A DNA stretch of 64,000 bases from G965220205 sp965220205 (GTDB lineage: Bacteria > Chloroflexota > Dehalococcoidia > Lucifugimonadales > Australimonadaceae). The position numbers were made by a program, and so were the translations under genes. The stretch is from the NCBI GenBank assembly GCA_965220205.1, contig OZ244812.1, positions 1,674,001-1,738,000 of the forward strand, read 5' to 3'. The notes beneath the pieces are model-generated. The model did no database searches, was not told the origin of the DNA, and saw nothing but the letters and a program-made list of their open reading frames with translations. Shown piece by piece: positions 9,826 through 17,898 of this stretch (within the stretch, counting starts at the first letter, position 1; each line of letters starts with the position of its first letter).

Positions 9826-10280
9826 CGATCGAGGAGCAGCTCGCCGACGACCTGAAGCAGGCGATGAAGAGCCACGACGACGTCCTTCGTGACGTCGTTC
9901 GGCTCATGCGCGCTGCCCTCAAGAACGCCGAGATCGAGAAGCGCGGGACCCTCAACGAAGCCAGCGTCGAAACCGTGCTGGCGCGCATGGCCAAGCAGTA
10001 CCGCGACAGCATCGCCATCTACCGGGACGCCGGGCGCACCGACCTCTCCGACAAGGAGGAGGCGGAACTCGCAGTGGTCATGCGCTACCTCCCCGAGCAG
10101 CTCGGCGCTGACGACATAGCCTCACTCGCTCGCGCGGCCGCCGAGGAGGTCGGCGCGACGGGTCCCGGCGACCGCGGCAAGGTGATGGGCAAGCTCATGC
10201 CCCAGCTGAAGGGCAGAGCGGACGGTGCCGCCGTCAACGCCGTCGTCGGTGAAATCCTGGAGTCGCTGGCGAGCGCGTAG
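9822..10280 (+). CDS. GatB/YqeY domain protein
   Basis: A 152-residue YqeY-like protein, helical throughout. It has the family opening IEEQLADDLKQAMKSHD, a conserved RLMRAALKNAEIEK helix, and the C-terminal tail domain (GKVMGKLMPQLKGRADGAAVNAVV) shared with the tRNA-amidotransferase subunit GatB. The tail domain binds tRNA in GatB; the role of free YqeY proteins is not established. Translationally coupled to ribH by a 4-bp ATGA overlap. Confidence 0.92.
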   Translation: MTIEEQLADDLKQAMKSHDDVLRDVVRLMRAALKNAEIEKRGTLNEASVETVLARMAKQYRDSIAIYRDAGRTDLSDKEEAELAVVMRYLPEQLGADDIASLARAAAEEVGATGPGDRGKVMGKLMPQLKGRADGAAVNAVVGEILESLASA

Positions 10281-10342
10281 CCGCGGTCGGCAGGACCGTT
10301 TGGCTCGTTCGTCGATATCTCTTATTGGGGGGGCAGGGACCG

Positions 10343-11053
10343 ATGTCCGCACGCTTCGCCATCGTCGTCTTTCCCGGCACGTGGAGCGATGCCGATTGGC
10401 ACGCCGCCATCGTCAACGTGCTCGGCGAAGATGCCGAGTACGTGTTCCACAAGGAGACCAGCCTCGCGCAGTTCGATTGCGTAGTGCTGCCGGGCGGGTT
10501 CTCGTACGGCGACTACCTGCGCCCGGGCGCCATCGCCCGCTTCTCCCCCGTGATGCAGTCAGTGATCGAGTTCGCCCGCTCGGGCGGGCTCGTCATCGGC
10601 AGCTGCAACGGTTTCCAGGTGCTGTGCGAGTCGGGCCTCCTGCCGGGGGCGCTCATGCGCAACCGCGGCCTACAGTTCCGCTGCCAGCCGCAACACGTGC
10701 GGGTCGAGCGAGCCGAGGCGCCGTTCACCTCCCTCGCGAGTCAGGGCGACGTGCTCTCGATTCCCATCTCGCACGGCGACGGCAACTACTTCGCGGACGA
10801 CGCCACGCTCGAACGGCTCGAGGCTAACGGGCAGATCGCGCTCCGGTACTGCACCGAGGACGGCGTGGTGGACAGCGGCGCGAACCCAAACGGCTCGCGC
10901 GCGAACATCGCCGGCGTCACCAACGAGGCCGGCAACGTGCTCGGCATGATGCCGCACCCCGAACGCGTCGTCGAACCGGAGCTCGGCGGCGTGGACGGCC
11001 TCGTCATCATGCGGTCGATCCTCGAGGCGCTGCACGAAGGGGCGCGACTCTAA
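10343..11053 (+). CDS. purQ: Phosphoribosylformylglycinamidine synthase, glutaminase subunit
   Basis: A 236-residue class I glutamine amidotransferase that supplies ammonia to PurL for the fourth step of purine synthesis. It shows FAIVVFPGTWSD, LPGGFSYGDYLRPGA, the nucleophile Cys in GSCNGFQVL and the C-terminal His-Glu pair in MMPHPERVVEPEL. The frame extends to a TTG at 10325, but the ATG at 10343 behind a G-rich ribosome-binding region gives the normal N-terminus. purL lies 0.95 kb downstream, beyond the split transporter. No purS was found in the window. Confidence 0.95.
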   Translation: MSARFAIVVFPGTWSDADWHAAIVNVLGEDAEYVFHKETSLAQFDCVVLPGGFSYGDYLRPGAIARFSPVMQSVIEFARSGGLVIGSCNGFQVLCESGLLPGALMRNRGLQFRCQPQHVRVERAEAPFTSLASQGDVLSIPISHGDGNYFADDATLERLEANGQIALRYCTEDGVVDSGANPNGSRANIAGVTNEAGNVLGMMPHPERVVEPELGGVDGLVIMRSILEALHEGARL

Positions 11054-11082
11054 CGATCCGGGACTCTGGGACTTCGAGCGCC

Positions 11083-11529
11083 ATGGAACTCATTCCTTTC
11101 CTCCTCATTCTCGTCGCCGCCGTCGGATGGGGCGTCGGCGATGTCTTCGCGCGCAGGGCCCTGTTCGGCGCACGGGCAGAGACGGTGCTAGCCGTCATAG
11201 TTGCCGTTCTGGCGCTGTCGATCGGAACAGCTGGTCTGGTGTTCGAGGGCGCAGGGGCCTTCTGGCCCATCGGCGCCCGCTTTCTCGCGCTGACCGCCTT
11301 GATGGCCGTACTTTCGTGGGCCAGCGGCGCCCTGCTCCAGTTCCACGCGCTGCGCCTGGTTGGCGTCGTCATCGCCTCTCCACTCATCGGCACACTGCCG
11401 TTCTTCGCCATCGCAATGGCTGTCCTGCTCGGAGGGGAGCGTCCCAGCACGGCGACTCTCGTAGGCGCGGCGCTCGTGGTCGCGGGCGCCGGTCTCCTGG
11501 TCGGAGACCGCCGGCGGGTGCTGCGTTGA
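11083..11529 (+). CDS. EamA/DMT transporter, N-terminal half-protein
   Basis: A 148-residue membrane protein equal to one EamA repeat, with about five hydrophobic helices. It starts LIPFLLILVAAVGWGVGDVFARRAL and ends with the repeat-terminal GAALVVAGAGLLVGDRRR. EamA proteins are usually about 300 residues with two such repeats; here the second repeat is a separate frame beginning at this gene's stop codon. The halves may form a heterodimer, or the gene may be a frameshifted copy. Substrate is unknown. It lies between purQ and purL, so it could move a purine-related compound, but position alone is weak evidence. Confidence 0.75.
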   Translation: MELIPFLLILVAAVGWGVGDVFARRALFGARAETVLAVIVAVLALSIGTAGLVFEGAGAFWPIGARFLALTALMAVLSWASGALLQFHALRLVGVVIASPLIGTLPFFAIAMAVLLGGERPSTATLVGAALVVAGAGLLVGDRRRVLR

Positions 11530-12005
11530 ACGCGGACCGGCGAGCCGTGCTGCTGGACAACCAGGCTCGCGCCGGTATCCTGCTGGCGCTGCTGGCTGCC
11601 GCGTCGATGGCCGCGACCGGGTTCGTTGCCAACGAACTGGTCGACGACGGGGCGCCCGGACTGGTGGTCGGCTCCTACGAAGCGCTATTCGGTTTGGCGT
11701 GCGTCGTGAGCATCAACCTCCTCCTGAGGCGCCGCGCGACGAGACCGCCCCTTGCGCGGTGGGGGTTTCCCACGCGGTGGGTGCTCTTGGCAAGTGTGGC
11801 CTACGCGGCGGCATTGGGCAGCTTCTACACTGCGCTGAGCAGCGTCGACTACAGCCTGGCCGCGCCGATCCTCGGGGCGACGCCGCTGGTGTCGTACGCT
11901 GCGGCGCTGGTCATCCTGCCCGGACGCGAACGCATCACTCGCCGAGCGCTGGCAGGAGCGTCGCTCATCGCCGCCGGCGTAGGGCTGATCGGAGTTACAG
12001 CCTGA
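11526..12005 (+). CDS. EamA/DMT transporter, C-terminal half-protein
   Basis: A 159-residue second EamA repeat with about five hydrophobic segments (GILLALLAAASMAATGFVA, GLACVVSINLLL, YAAALGSFYTAL, ending GASLIAAGVGLIGVTA). The TTG start overlaps the stop of the upstream half (TTGA), and the gene's own TGA overlaps the purL ATG. This frame carries on the family sequence just where the first half stops. That fits either two coupled half-transporters or a single gene split by a frameshift near 11520-11530. Confidence 0.7.
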   Translation: MNADRRAVLLDNQARAGILLALLAAASMAATGFVANELVDDGAPGLVVGSYEALFGLACVVSINLLLRRRATRPPLARWGFPTRWVLLASVAYAAALGSFYTALSSVDYSLAAPILGATPLVSYAAALVILPGRERITRRALAGASLIAAGVGLIGVTA

Positions 12006-14227
12006 TGGCCGTATCGCAAGAAACCCTCGACCGCATCGCGCTCTCGCGGGACGAGTACGACCTCATCGTCGAGAAGCTCGACCGCGAGCCGAACGAGGTG
12101 GAGCTCGGGCTGTTCGGAGCGTTGTGGAGCGAGCACTGCGGCTACAAGCACTCGAAACCGCTGCTGCGCCTGTTCCCGACCAGAGGCGCAGCAGTGCGCG
12201 TCGAGGCCGGGCAGGAGAACGCCGGGGCCGTGGACATCGGCGACGGGTTCAGCGTCGTGTTCAAGGTGGAGTCGCACAACCACCCGTCGGCTGTCGAGCC
12301 GTACCAGGGGGCGGCGACCGGCGTCGGCGGCATCGTCCGCGACATCCTGGCAATGGGCGCCCGGCCAATCGCGCTGCTGAACTCGCTCCGCTTCGGTCCG
12401 CTCACCGACGCCCGGAACCGGTACCTCTTCGAAGGCGTCGTCGCGGGCATATCCGGCTACGGGAACTGCATTGGCGTCCCGGACGTCGGGGGCGAGGCGG
12501 CCTTCGCGCCAAGCTACAGCGGCAACCCTCTCGTCAACGCTATGTGCGTCGGCCTGCTGCCGGACGGACAGCTCATGCGCGCCGCGGCGACGACTCCCGG
12601 CGCCCTGCTCGTGTCGGTCGGTTCGGCCACGGGACGCGACGGAATCCACGGAGCGTCGGGCCTCGCCTCGCGGTCCTTCGGCAGCGCCGAAGACGAGGCT
12701 GAGCGCGAGATGCGCCCGACCGTGCAAATGGGAGACCCGTTCCTCGAAAAGGTGCTGATCGAGGCGTGCCTCGAGGCCGCGCGCAGCGGTCATCTCGAGG
12801 GCCTCCAAGACATGGGCGCGGCCGGCCTCGCCAGTTCGGCCATCGAATGCGCCGAGCGCGGCGGCACGGGGGTCGAGATCGACGTCGACGCGGTCCCACG
12901 CCGGGAGCGCGGCATGTCCGCATACGATGTCATGCTCTCGGAGTCGCAGGAGCGGATGTTGCTCATCGTCAAGGAGGGCCGCGAAGCGCCTGTCCGCGAG
13001 ATCTTCGAGCGTTGGGACATCGAGGCGTCGGTCATCGGCCGCGTCACGAACGACCGTATGGCCCGCGTGATCGAGGGCGGCCGCATCGTCGCCGAGGTCG
13101 ACGTCGGGACACTAGTCGACGCGCCGCTGTACACGCCAGGCGGCGTCCGGCCTGCGTACCTCGACGTCCTGAATGCCGCGGCGCTCCCGTCCGAGCCTCC
13201 CCCTTCCGAGGCGGGCCGCATCCTCCGGTCGCTCCTATCCTCTCCGAACATCGCCAGCAAGCGGTCCGTCTACCGCCAGTACGACCACGAAGTGCAGACG
13301 AACACGATGGCAAAACCCGGCGACGGCGACGCTGCGGTCCTGCGTATCCGCGGCGCCGGCAAGGCGATCGCCGTCGCCATCGACGGCAACGGCAGACACG
13401 CCTACCTCGACCCGTACGCGGGAGGCGCAATGGCGGTCGCCGAGGCCTGCCGGAACGTCGTATGCGGAGGCGGCGCGCCGCTCGCCGTCACCGACTGCCT
13501 CAACTTCGGCGACCCGCGGAACCCGGATATCTACTACCAGCTCGAGGAGTGCATCCGGGGCATGGCCGCAGCCTGCGACGCGTTGGGAGTGCCGGTGGTC
13601 AGCGGCAACGTCTCGCTCTACAACGAGTCAGGGGGCGAGGCGATCTACCCCACCCCCGTGGTCGGCGCAGTCGGTCTGCTCCCCCACGCTTCGGCGCGCC
13701 TTACCGCCGGATTCGCCCACGATGGCGACGTGGTCGTGCTGCTGGGCGAGACCGCAGCCGGCCCCGAGACGTTGGGCGGAAGCGAGTACCTCGACAGCAT
13801 GCACGGGATGGTCGCTGGCAGGCCCGCCATCGACCTCGCGGCGGAAGCCCGAGTCCAATCACTCGTAGCCTCGTTCGCCGCCGAGGGAGTCCTCAGATCG
13901 GCGCACGACTGCTCCGACGGCGGACTGGCGGTGGCGCTGGCGGAGTGCGCAGTCCTGAGCGGCCGGGGACTCGCGGGGAAGCTCGTCCCGTACACCGGCA
14001 GGTGGGACGCCATGCTGTTCGGAGAGGCGCCGTCGCGCATCGTCGTCAGCTGCTCCGCCGACAAGCTGGCGAGCGTCCGCGCGCGCGCGCGCGCGGCTGG
14101 CGTGCCGACGAGCGTTGTCGGCAGCGTCGGCGGCAATCGTTTCGCCATCGCTGGACTGCTCGACGAGCCGTTGGCGGAGTTGACGGACGCGTTCGAGGGC
14201 GGACTCGAACGGGCGCTCGCCGGGTAG
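12005..14227 (+). CDS. purL: Phosphoribosylformylglycinamidine synthase, large subunit (PurL, small type)
   Basis: A 740-residue ATP-dependent synthetase that converts FGAR to FGAM with ammonia from PurQ. The N-terminus has GLFGALWSEHCGYKHSKPLL, the ATP/substrate segment FKVESHNHPSAVEPYQGAATG, then GGEAAFAPSY and QDMGAAGLASS. The second half repeats the fold (MAVAEACRNVVCGGGAPLAVTDCLNFGDP and SAHDCSDGGLAVALAE). This 740-residue class normally works with separate PurS and PurQ. The ATG overlaps the transporter stop (TGATG). An 18-base CG-dinucleotide run at 14078-14095 codes for Arg-Ala repeats and could be slippage-prone. Confidence 0.97.
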   Translation: MAVSQETLDRIALSRDEYDLIVEKLDREPNEVELGLFGALWSEHCGYKHSKPLLRLFPTRGAAVRVEAGQENAGAVDIGDGFSVVFKVESHNHPSAVEPYQGAATGVGGIVRDILAMGARPIALLNSLRFGPLTDARNRYLFEGVVAGISGYGNCIGVPDVGGEAAFAPSYSGNPLVNAMCVGLLPDGQLMRAAATTPGALLVSVGSATGRDGIHGASGLASRSFGSAEDEAEREMRPTVQMGDPFLEKVLIEACLEAARSGHLEGLQDMGAAGLASSAIECAERGGTGVEIDVDAVPRRERGMSAYDVMLSESQERMLLIVKEGREAPVREIFERWDIEASVIGRVTNDRMARVIEGGRIVAEVDVGTLVDAPLYTPGGVRPAYLDVLNAAALPSEPPPSEAGRILRSLLSSPNIASKRSVYRQYDHEVQTNTMAKPGDGDAAVLRIRGAGKAIAVAIDGNGRHAYLDPYAGGAMAVAEACRNVVCGGGAPLAVTDCLNFGDPRNPDIYYQLEECIRGMAAACDALGVPVVSGNVSLYNESGGEAIYPTPVVGAVGLLPHASARLTAGFAHDGDVVVLLGETAAGPETLGGSEYLDSMHGMVAGRPAIDLAAEARVQSLVASFAAEGVLRSAHDCSDGGLAVALAECAVLSGRGLAGKLVPYTGRWDAMLFGEAPSRIVVSCSADKLASVRARARAAGVPTSVVGSVGGNRFAIAGLLDEPLAELTDAFEGGLERALAG

Positions 14228-14273
14228 GCCAGGCAGCTCGGCCCACCATCATTGCCTCGAAGTCATTTCCCGT

Positions 14274-14790
14274 CTGCGAGACCCTTGCATAACTCTTAAG
14301 GGCCACTCTCCTTGTCGCCCAACGGGAGTGCAGAGGGCAAAGCCCTCTGCCGGGAGCGTGGGGGTGTCCCCCACACCAAAACGTTACGGGCGGGTGGGCG
14401 GGAAGAACAGCGTGCGTCAAACAGAGCTACGCAAAGGTCCCATCTGCGAGGAGAGTATCTCCCCGTCTGCGAGACCTTTGCATAACTCTTAAGGGCCGCT
14501 TTCGTAGTCGCCCCGTGGGGGAGTGCAGAGGGCCTTGCCCACTGCCGGGGGCGTGGGGGTGACCTCATGCCAACGTTGCAGCGGGCGGGCGCAAAGAACA
14601 GCAGGCCGTGCGGGAAACCCTTTGCCTAACTCGCAGAGCCGCTCTCCTTGTCGCCCAACGGGAGTGCAGAGGGCATTGCCCACTGCCGGGGGACGTGGGG
14701 GTGTCCCCCACACCAAGCGTTGGGGGTGGGTGGGCGGGAAGAACAACGCTCGTCAAACAGAGTTACGCAAAGATCCCATCTGCGAGGAGA
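14274..14790. repeat. Three diverged copies of a MITE-like repeat with inverted ends
   Basis: Three related units of about 150-175 bp lie head to tail after purL, at about 14275-14447, 14465-14611 and 14612-14790. Each left end resembles GAGACCTTTGCATAACTCT (14278, 14471, 14614). The right ends of the first and third units carry the imperfect inverse, AGAGCTACGCAAAGGTCCC or AGAGTTACGCAAAGATCCC. The cores share GGGAGTGCAGAGGGC and a hairpin GTGGGGGTGTCCCCCAC. Short frames inside exist in several readings but look like by-products of the repeat. No transposase is present. Confidence 0.75.
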
Positions 14791-15290
14791 GTGAGAGAGG
14801 GTTCCCCCGCCCCGCCTGTCGCCGCCATGACAATTGCCCGTTGCCGCTTCGCCGCCCCGCCTCCTACACTATCCCCCTTAGCCCAATTCAGGGGCCGGCG
14901 GCCCTGCCTACCGTCCCGGCCCCAGAGGCGAAATGACGCACAATGACTCTAAATGACTCACTTGAGAAGAAATCATCTCCCGCCCCACTCGTAAACCCAT
15001 GCGATCTACGAGTAAACGGCCTGCGTTATTCTGATGTATTCCAGCCCGCTTCTCGTGCATTCCCATCATTCCCATGCGTCATGCCCGCGCTCCTGCCTGC
15101 GGGGAGAGTCAGAGAGGGCTGCCTATTTCGGAGCAATGACGGAGGACCCTCTGGAAAGTGGGTCCACGGACTGCCATCCAGGCGTCCCGTCTGCATGGCG
15201 GTTGGAGTATCATGAAGCGCGGCTCGAAGCTCGGTCGTCGCCTGTCGCGGCGCGAGGCCGACGGCCCCAGTTGACGGAAAGGGGACATAG
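14791..15290. other. Gene-free stretch before rplI
   Basis: About 500 bp between the repeat cluster and rplI with no coding frame I can support. It holds a Ser/Thr- and Pro-biased low-complexity stretch in translation, and at 14983-15018 a short element with the inverted motif ACTCGT...ACGAGT. That element recurs in inverted orientation at 62031-62065. A promoter for rplI must lie near the right end, but no clear hexamer pair was recognised. Confidence 0.5.
14983..15018 (+). repeat. Dispersed short repeat, copy 1
   Basis: A hairpin-like element, CACTCGTAAACCCATGCG followed by ATCTACGAGT. The reverse complement of 62031-62065 reads almost the same (CACTCGTGAACCCCTGCA then ATCTACGAGT). Both copies sit in gene-free, repeat-rich stretches 47 kb apart. 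Confidence 0.6.
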
Positions 15291-15295
15291 AGAGC

Positions 15296-15868
15296 ATGAA
15301 GGTGATCTTTCTCGAAGATATCGCCGGAACAGCGGATGCCGGCGATATCAAGGAGGTCAAGAACGGGTTCGCGAGGAACTACCTCGTGCCCAAGGGGCTG
15401 GCCGCGCCAGCCACGCGCGATCAGCTCCAGCGCATCCGGTCCATCGAGAAGGCTGCGCACGAGAAGCGCCTCAAGTACTCGGAGGAGTGGAGCGAGGTCG
15501 CGGCAGCGATGGACGGCATGACCGTCCCCGTCGAGGTTCGCGTGGGACCCAGCGGCCGGCTGTTCGGGTCCGTCACCGGACGCTTGGTCGCCGAACGGCT
15601 CACCGAGGCAACCGGCCGCGAGATCGACCACCGCCAAGTGCTGCTCGGCGCCGCGATCCACGAGCCCGGCGAGTACCCCGTGGCGATACGCCTCTACCGG
15701 GACGTGCACGCCAACGTCACCGTCTCGGTCGTGCCGGAGGGCTACTCGGCCGATGAGGAAGCAGCCCTTGCCGAGATCGACGCCGAGTTGTCCGAGGACA
15801 GCGCCGACGCCGGTGATTCAGGCGACGCATCCGACGAAGACGAAGCAACCGACAGCGAAGACGAGTAA
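15296..15868 (+). CDS. rplI: 50S ribosomal protein L9 with acidic C-terminal tail
   Basis: A 190-residue ribosomal protein that binds 23S rRNA near the L1 stalk. The N-terminal signature is textbook: MKVIFLEDIAGTADAGDIKEVKNGFARNYLVPKGLA. The long helix and C-terminal domain (GRLFGSVTGRLVAERL, VRLYRDVHANVTVSVVPEG in modified form) are present. Beyond the usual 150 or so residues is a tail of about 35-40 residues made almost entirely of Asp, Glu, Ser and Ala. It is followed after 12 bp by dnaB, the common rplI-dnaB order. Confidence 0.97.
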   Translation: MKVIFLEDIAGTADAGDIKEVKNGFARNYLVPKGLAAPATRDQLQRIRSIEKAAHEKRLKYSEEWSEVAAAMDGMTVPVEVRVGPSGRLFGSVTGRLVAERLTEATGREIDHRQVLLGAAIHEPGEYPVAIRLYRDVHANVTVSVVPEGYSADEEAALAEIDAELSEDSADAGDSGDASDEDEATDSEDE

Positions 15869-15880
15869 TCGGCGGCGGCG

Positions 15881-17242
15881 ATGTACGCTGAAAAGCTGCC
15901 CCCCCACGATTCCGACGCCGAGGAGGCGGTGGTCGGCTCCCTGCTAATCGACGGGGAGGCGATCAACCGCGTCGCGGCGCTGGTCAAGCCCGACGACTTC
16001 TACCGCGAGCGCAACCGCTGGTGCTTCGAGGCGTGCGAGGCGCTCTACCGGCGCGGCGACGCCATCGATCAGATCAGCGTGGCCCGCGAGCTCTCGTTGA
16101 AGGAGCGCCTAGACGAGGTGGGTGGCCCCGCCTACCTCAGCCACCTCGTTGGCGTCGTCCCGACGACCATCCACGTCGAGCACTTTGCCCAGATCGTGAA
16201 CCAGACCGCCACGCTCCGCAGGCTCATCCAGGCCGCGGGCGACATCGCCGCGATCGGCTACGGCGATACGGCGGACGTCGAGGCGGCGATGGAACAGGCG
16301 GAGGAGCTGCTGTTCCGCGTGCGCAACACCCGTGCGGCGCGCGACTTCGTCACCATCCGCGAGGTGCTGGACCAGTACCTCGAAGACACGGTGGGCCTCG
16401 ACCCGATGGACCGGAGCGCGGCCGCGATCCCCACCGGGTTCAACGACCTCGACAGCGCGCTCGGGCGGCTCCAGCGCGGCGATTTGTTCATCCTCGCCGC
16501 CCGGCCTTCCGTCGGCAAGTCGACGCTCGCCATGAACATCGCCCGCAACGCGGCAGGCCACCGCGCGGTCGTCGCGATCCTGAGCCTCGAGATGGGCCGG
16601 GAGCAACTCGCGCTGCGGCTCCTCTCCGCCGAGGCCGACGTCGATAGTCACCTGCTGCGCCTCGGGCTCTTGGGCGAGGCGGCCACACAACGCATGATGA
16701 ACTCGATCGGCGCACTGTCGGACCTGGCGATCTATCTGGACGACTCGCCCGCCCAGACCGTCCTCGATATGCGGAGCAAGGTGCGCAGGCTCCACTCGGA
16801 GCGCGGCATCGACCTCATCATCGTCGACTATATCCAACTGATCGCGGGCCGCGCAGAGCACCGCAACGAGAACCGCGTGCAGGAGCTCAGCGAGATCACC
16901 CGGCAGCTCAAGGCGATGGCGCGCGACCTCAACGTGCCGGTGCTGGCGATCTCGCAGCTCAGCCGCGCCATCGAGCAGCGGCCCGACCACTACCCCCAAC
17001 TCTCGGACCTGCGCGAGTCGGGAAGCATCGAGCAGGACGCCGACGTCGTGGCGTTCATCCACCGTGAGGACAAGGGACTCACCGAGGAGCAGTGGAACGA
17101 CCGCCACCCCACCGAGGAGTACCCGGAGAACCTGGTGACGTTGGTCATCCTGAAGAACCGCCACGGGCCGCAGGCGAAGATACCGCTCTACTTCCGCGGC
17201 AGCTTCTCACGCTTCGAGACCCTAGCCGCCGTGGGCGGGTAG
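15881..17242 (+). CDS. dnaB: Replicative DNA helicase DnaB
   Basis: A 453-residue hexameric 5'-3' helicase of the replication fork. The N-terminal domain begins LPPHDSDAEEAVVGSLLID; the RecA-like C-terminal ATPase has Walker A ARPSVGKSTLAMNIARNAA, Walker B region IDLIIVDYIQLI and the arginine-finger segment ISQLSRAIEQRPDHYPQLSDLRESGSIEQDAD in order. No intein is present. It is followed by a DnaD-like gene and a DnaC-like ATPase, so this cluster probably holds the helicase and its loading factors. Confidence 0.97.
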   Translation: MYAEKLPPHDSDAEEAVVGSLLIDGEAINRVAALVKPDDFYRERNRWCFEACEALYRRGDAIDQISVARELSLKERLDEVGGPAYLSHLVGVVPTTIHVEHFAQIVNQTATLRRLIQAAGDIAAIGYGDTADVEAAMEQAEELLFRVRNTRAARDFVTIREVLDQYLEDTVGLDPMDRSAAAIPTGFNDLDSALGRLQRGDLFILAARPSVGKSTLAMNIARNAAGHRAVVAILSLEMGREQLALRLLSAEADVDSHLLRLGLLGEAATQRMMNSIGALSDLAIYLDDSPAQTVLDMRSKVRRLHSERGIDLIIVDYIQLIAGRAEHRNENRVQELSEITRQLKAMARDLNVPVLAISQLSRAIEQRPDHYPQLSDLRESGSIEQDADVVAFIHREDKGLTEEQWNDRHPTEEYPENLVTLVILKNRHGPQAKIPLYFRGSFSRFETLAAVGG

Positions 17243-17244
17243 GC

Positions 17245-17898
17245 ATGACTGCCGCGTTTTCCGCAGGGATGAAGTGGCTCCCGGCGCCGAGTCCGGTGCT
17301 GAGTTCGTTGCTGGAGGAGATCGACAGCCTCGCCGAGCTCAAGTGCACGCTGCGCTTCCTCTGGCACGCCGCGCAGGCGCCCGGCTTCCCCAAGACGGTC
17401 GCCGCAGGCGTGCTCGAGTCGGACTCCATCCTGCTGCGTGCGCTCGGCTCGAGCGAGGCGGTGCGCCAGGGCCTCGCTGAAGCAGAGGCGCGGGGCACGC
17501 TGATGAAGGCTGGCGACAGTTGGCTGCTAAACACACCGGAAGGCGCCCGCGCCGCAGCCGGCGGCGCGCGGACGCAGTCAGCTCAGACTCGCCCACCGGC
17601 CGAGGCGAGGGCTCCGCGCCCCAACGTCTTCGCCCTCTACGAGGCGAACATCGGTATGCTGACCCCCATGATCGCGGACGAGCTCCGCGAGGCCGAGACC
17701 GAGTACCCTGAGGAGTGGATCGAAGCCGCGATTCGCGAGGCAGCCGAGAGCAATGTGCACAACTGGCGGTTCATTGCCGCAATCCTCGAGCGTTGGCGCG
17801 CCGAGGGCCGAGGGACACGAGAGCATGGAAAGCCTGGGAGACATCCTCAGACGGCTACAGCGGCAGAGCTACTCCGCCGCAGAAGAGCTGCCAGCTGA
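17245..17898 (+). CDS. DnaD-like replication protein
   Basis: A 217-residue protein with a winged-helix-like N-terminal part (ELKCTLRFLWHAAQAPGFPKTVA, about residues 25-50). The C-terminal DnaD/phage-replication domain reads VFALYEANIGMLTPMIADELREAE and EWIEAAIREAAESNVHNWRFIAAILERW (about residues 126-190). DnaD-domain proteins help remodel DNA and recruit helicase loader during initiation. The start is 2 bp after dnaB. The last 74 bp overlap the next gene in another frame, a long overlap suggesting tight coupling. Confidence 0.88.
   Translation: MTAAFSAGMKWLPAPSPVLSSLLEEIDSLAELKCTLRFLWHAAQAPGFPKTVAAGVLESDSILLRALGSSEAVRQGLAEAEARGTLMKAGDSWLLNTPEGARAAAGGARTQSAQTRPPAEARAPRPNVFALYEANIGMLTPMIADELREAETEYPEEWIEAAIREAAESNVHNWRFIAAILERWRAEGRGTREHGKPGRHPQTATAAELLRRRRAAS

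Noticed and set aside
14523..14946. Overlapping 100-140-residue frames on both strands after purL
   Set aside because: They lie in the three-unit repeat; all frames are open because of its biased composition, with no ribosome-binding site or domain.
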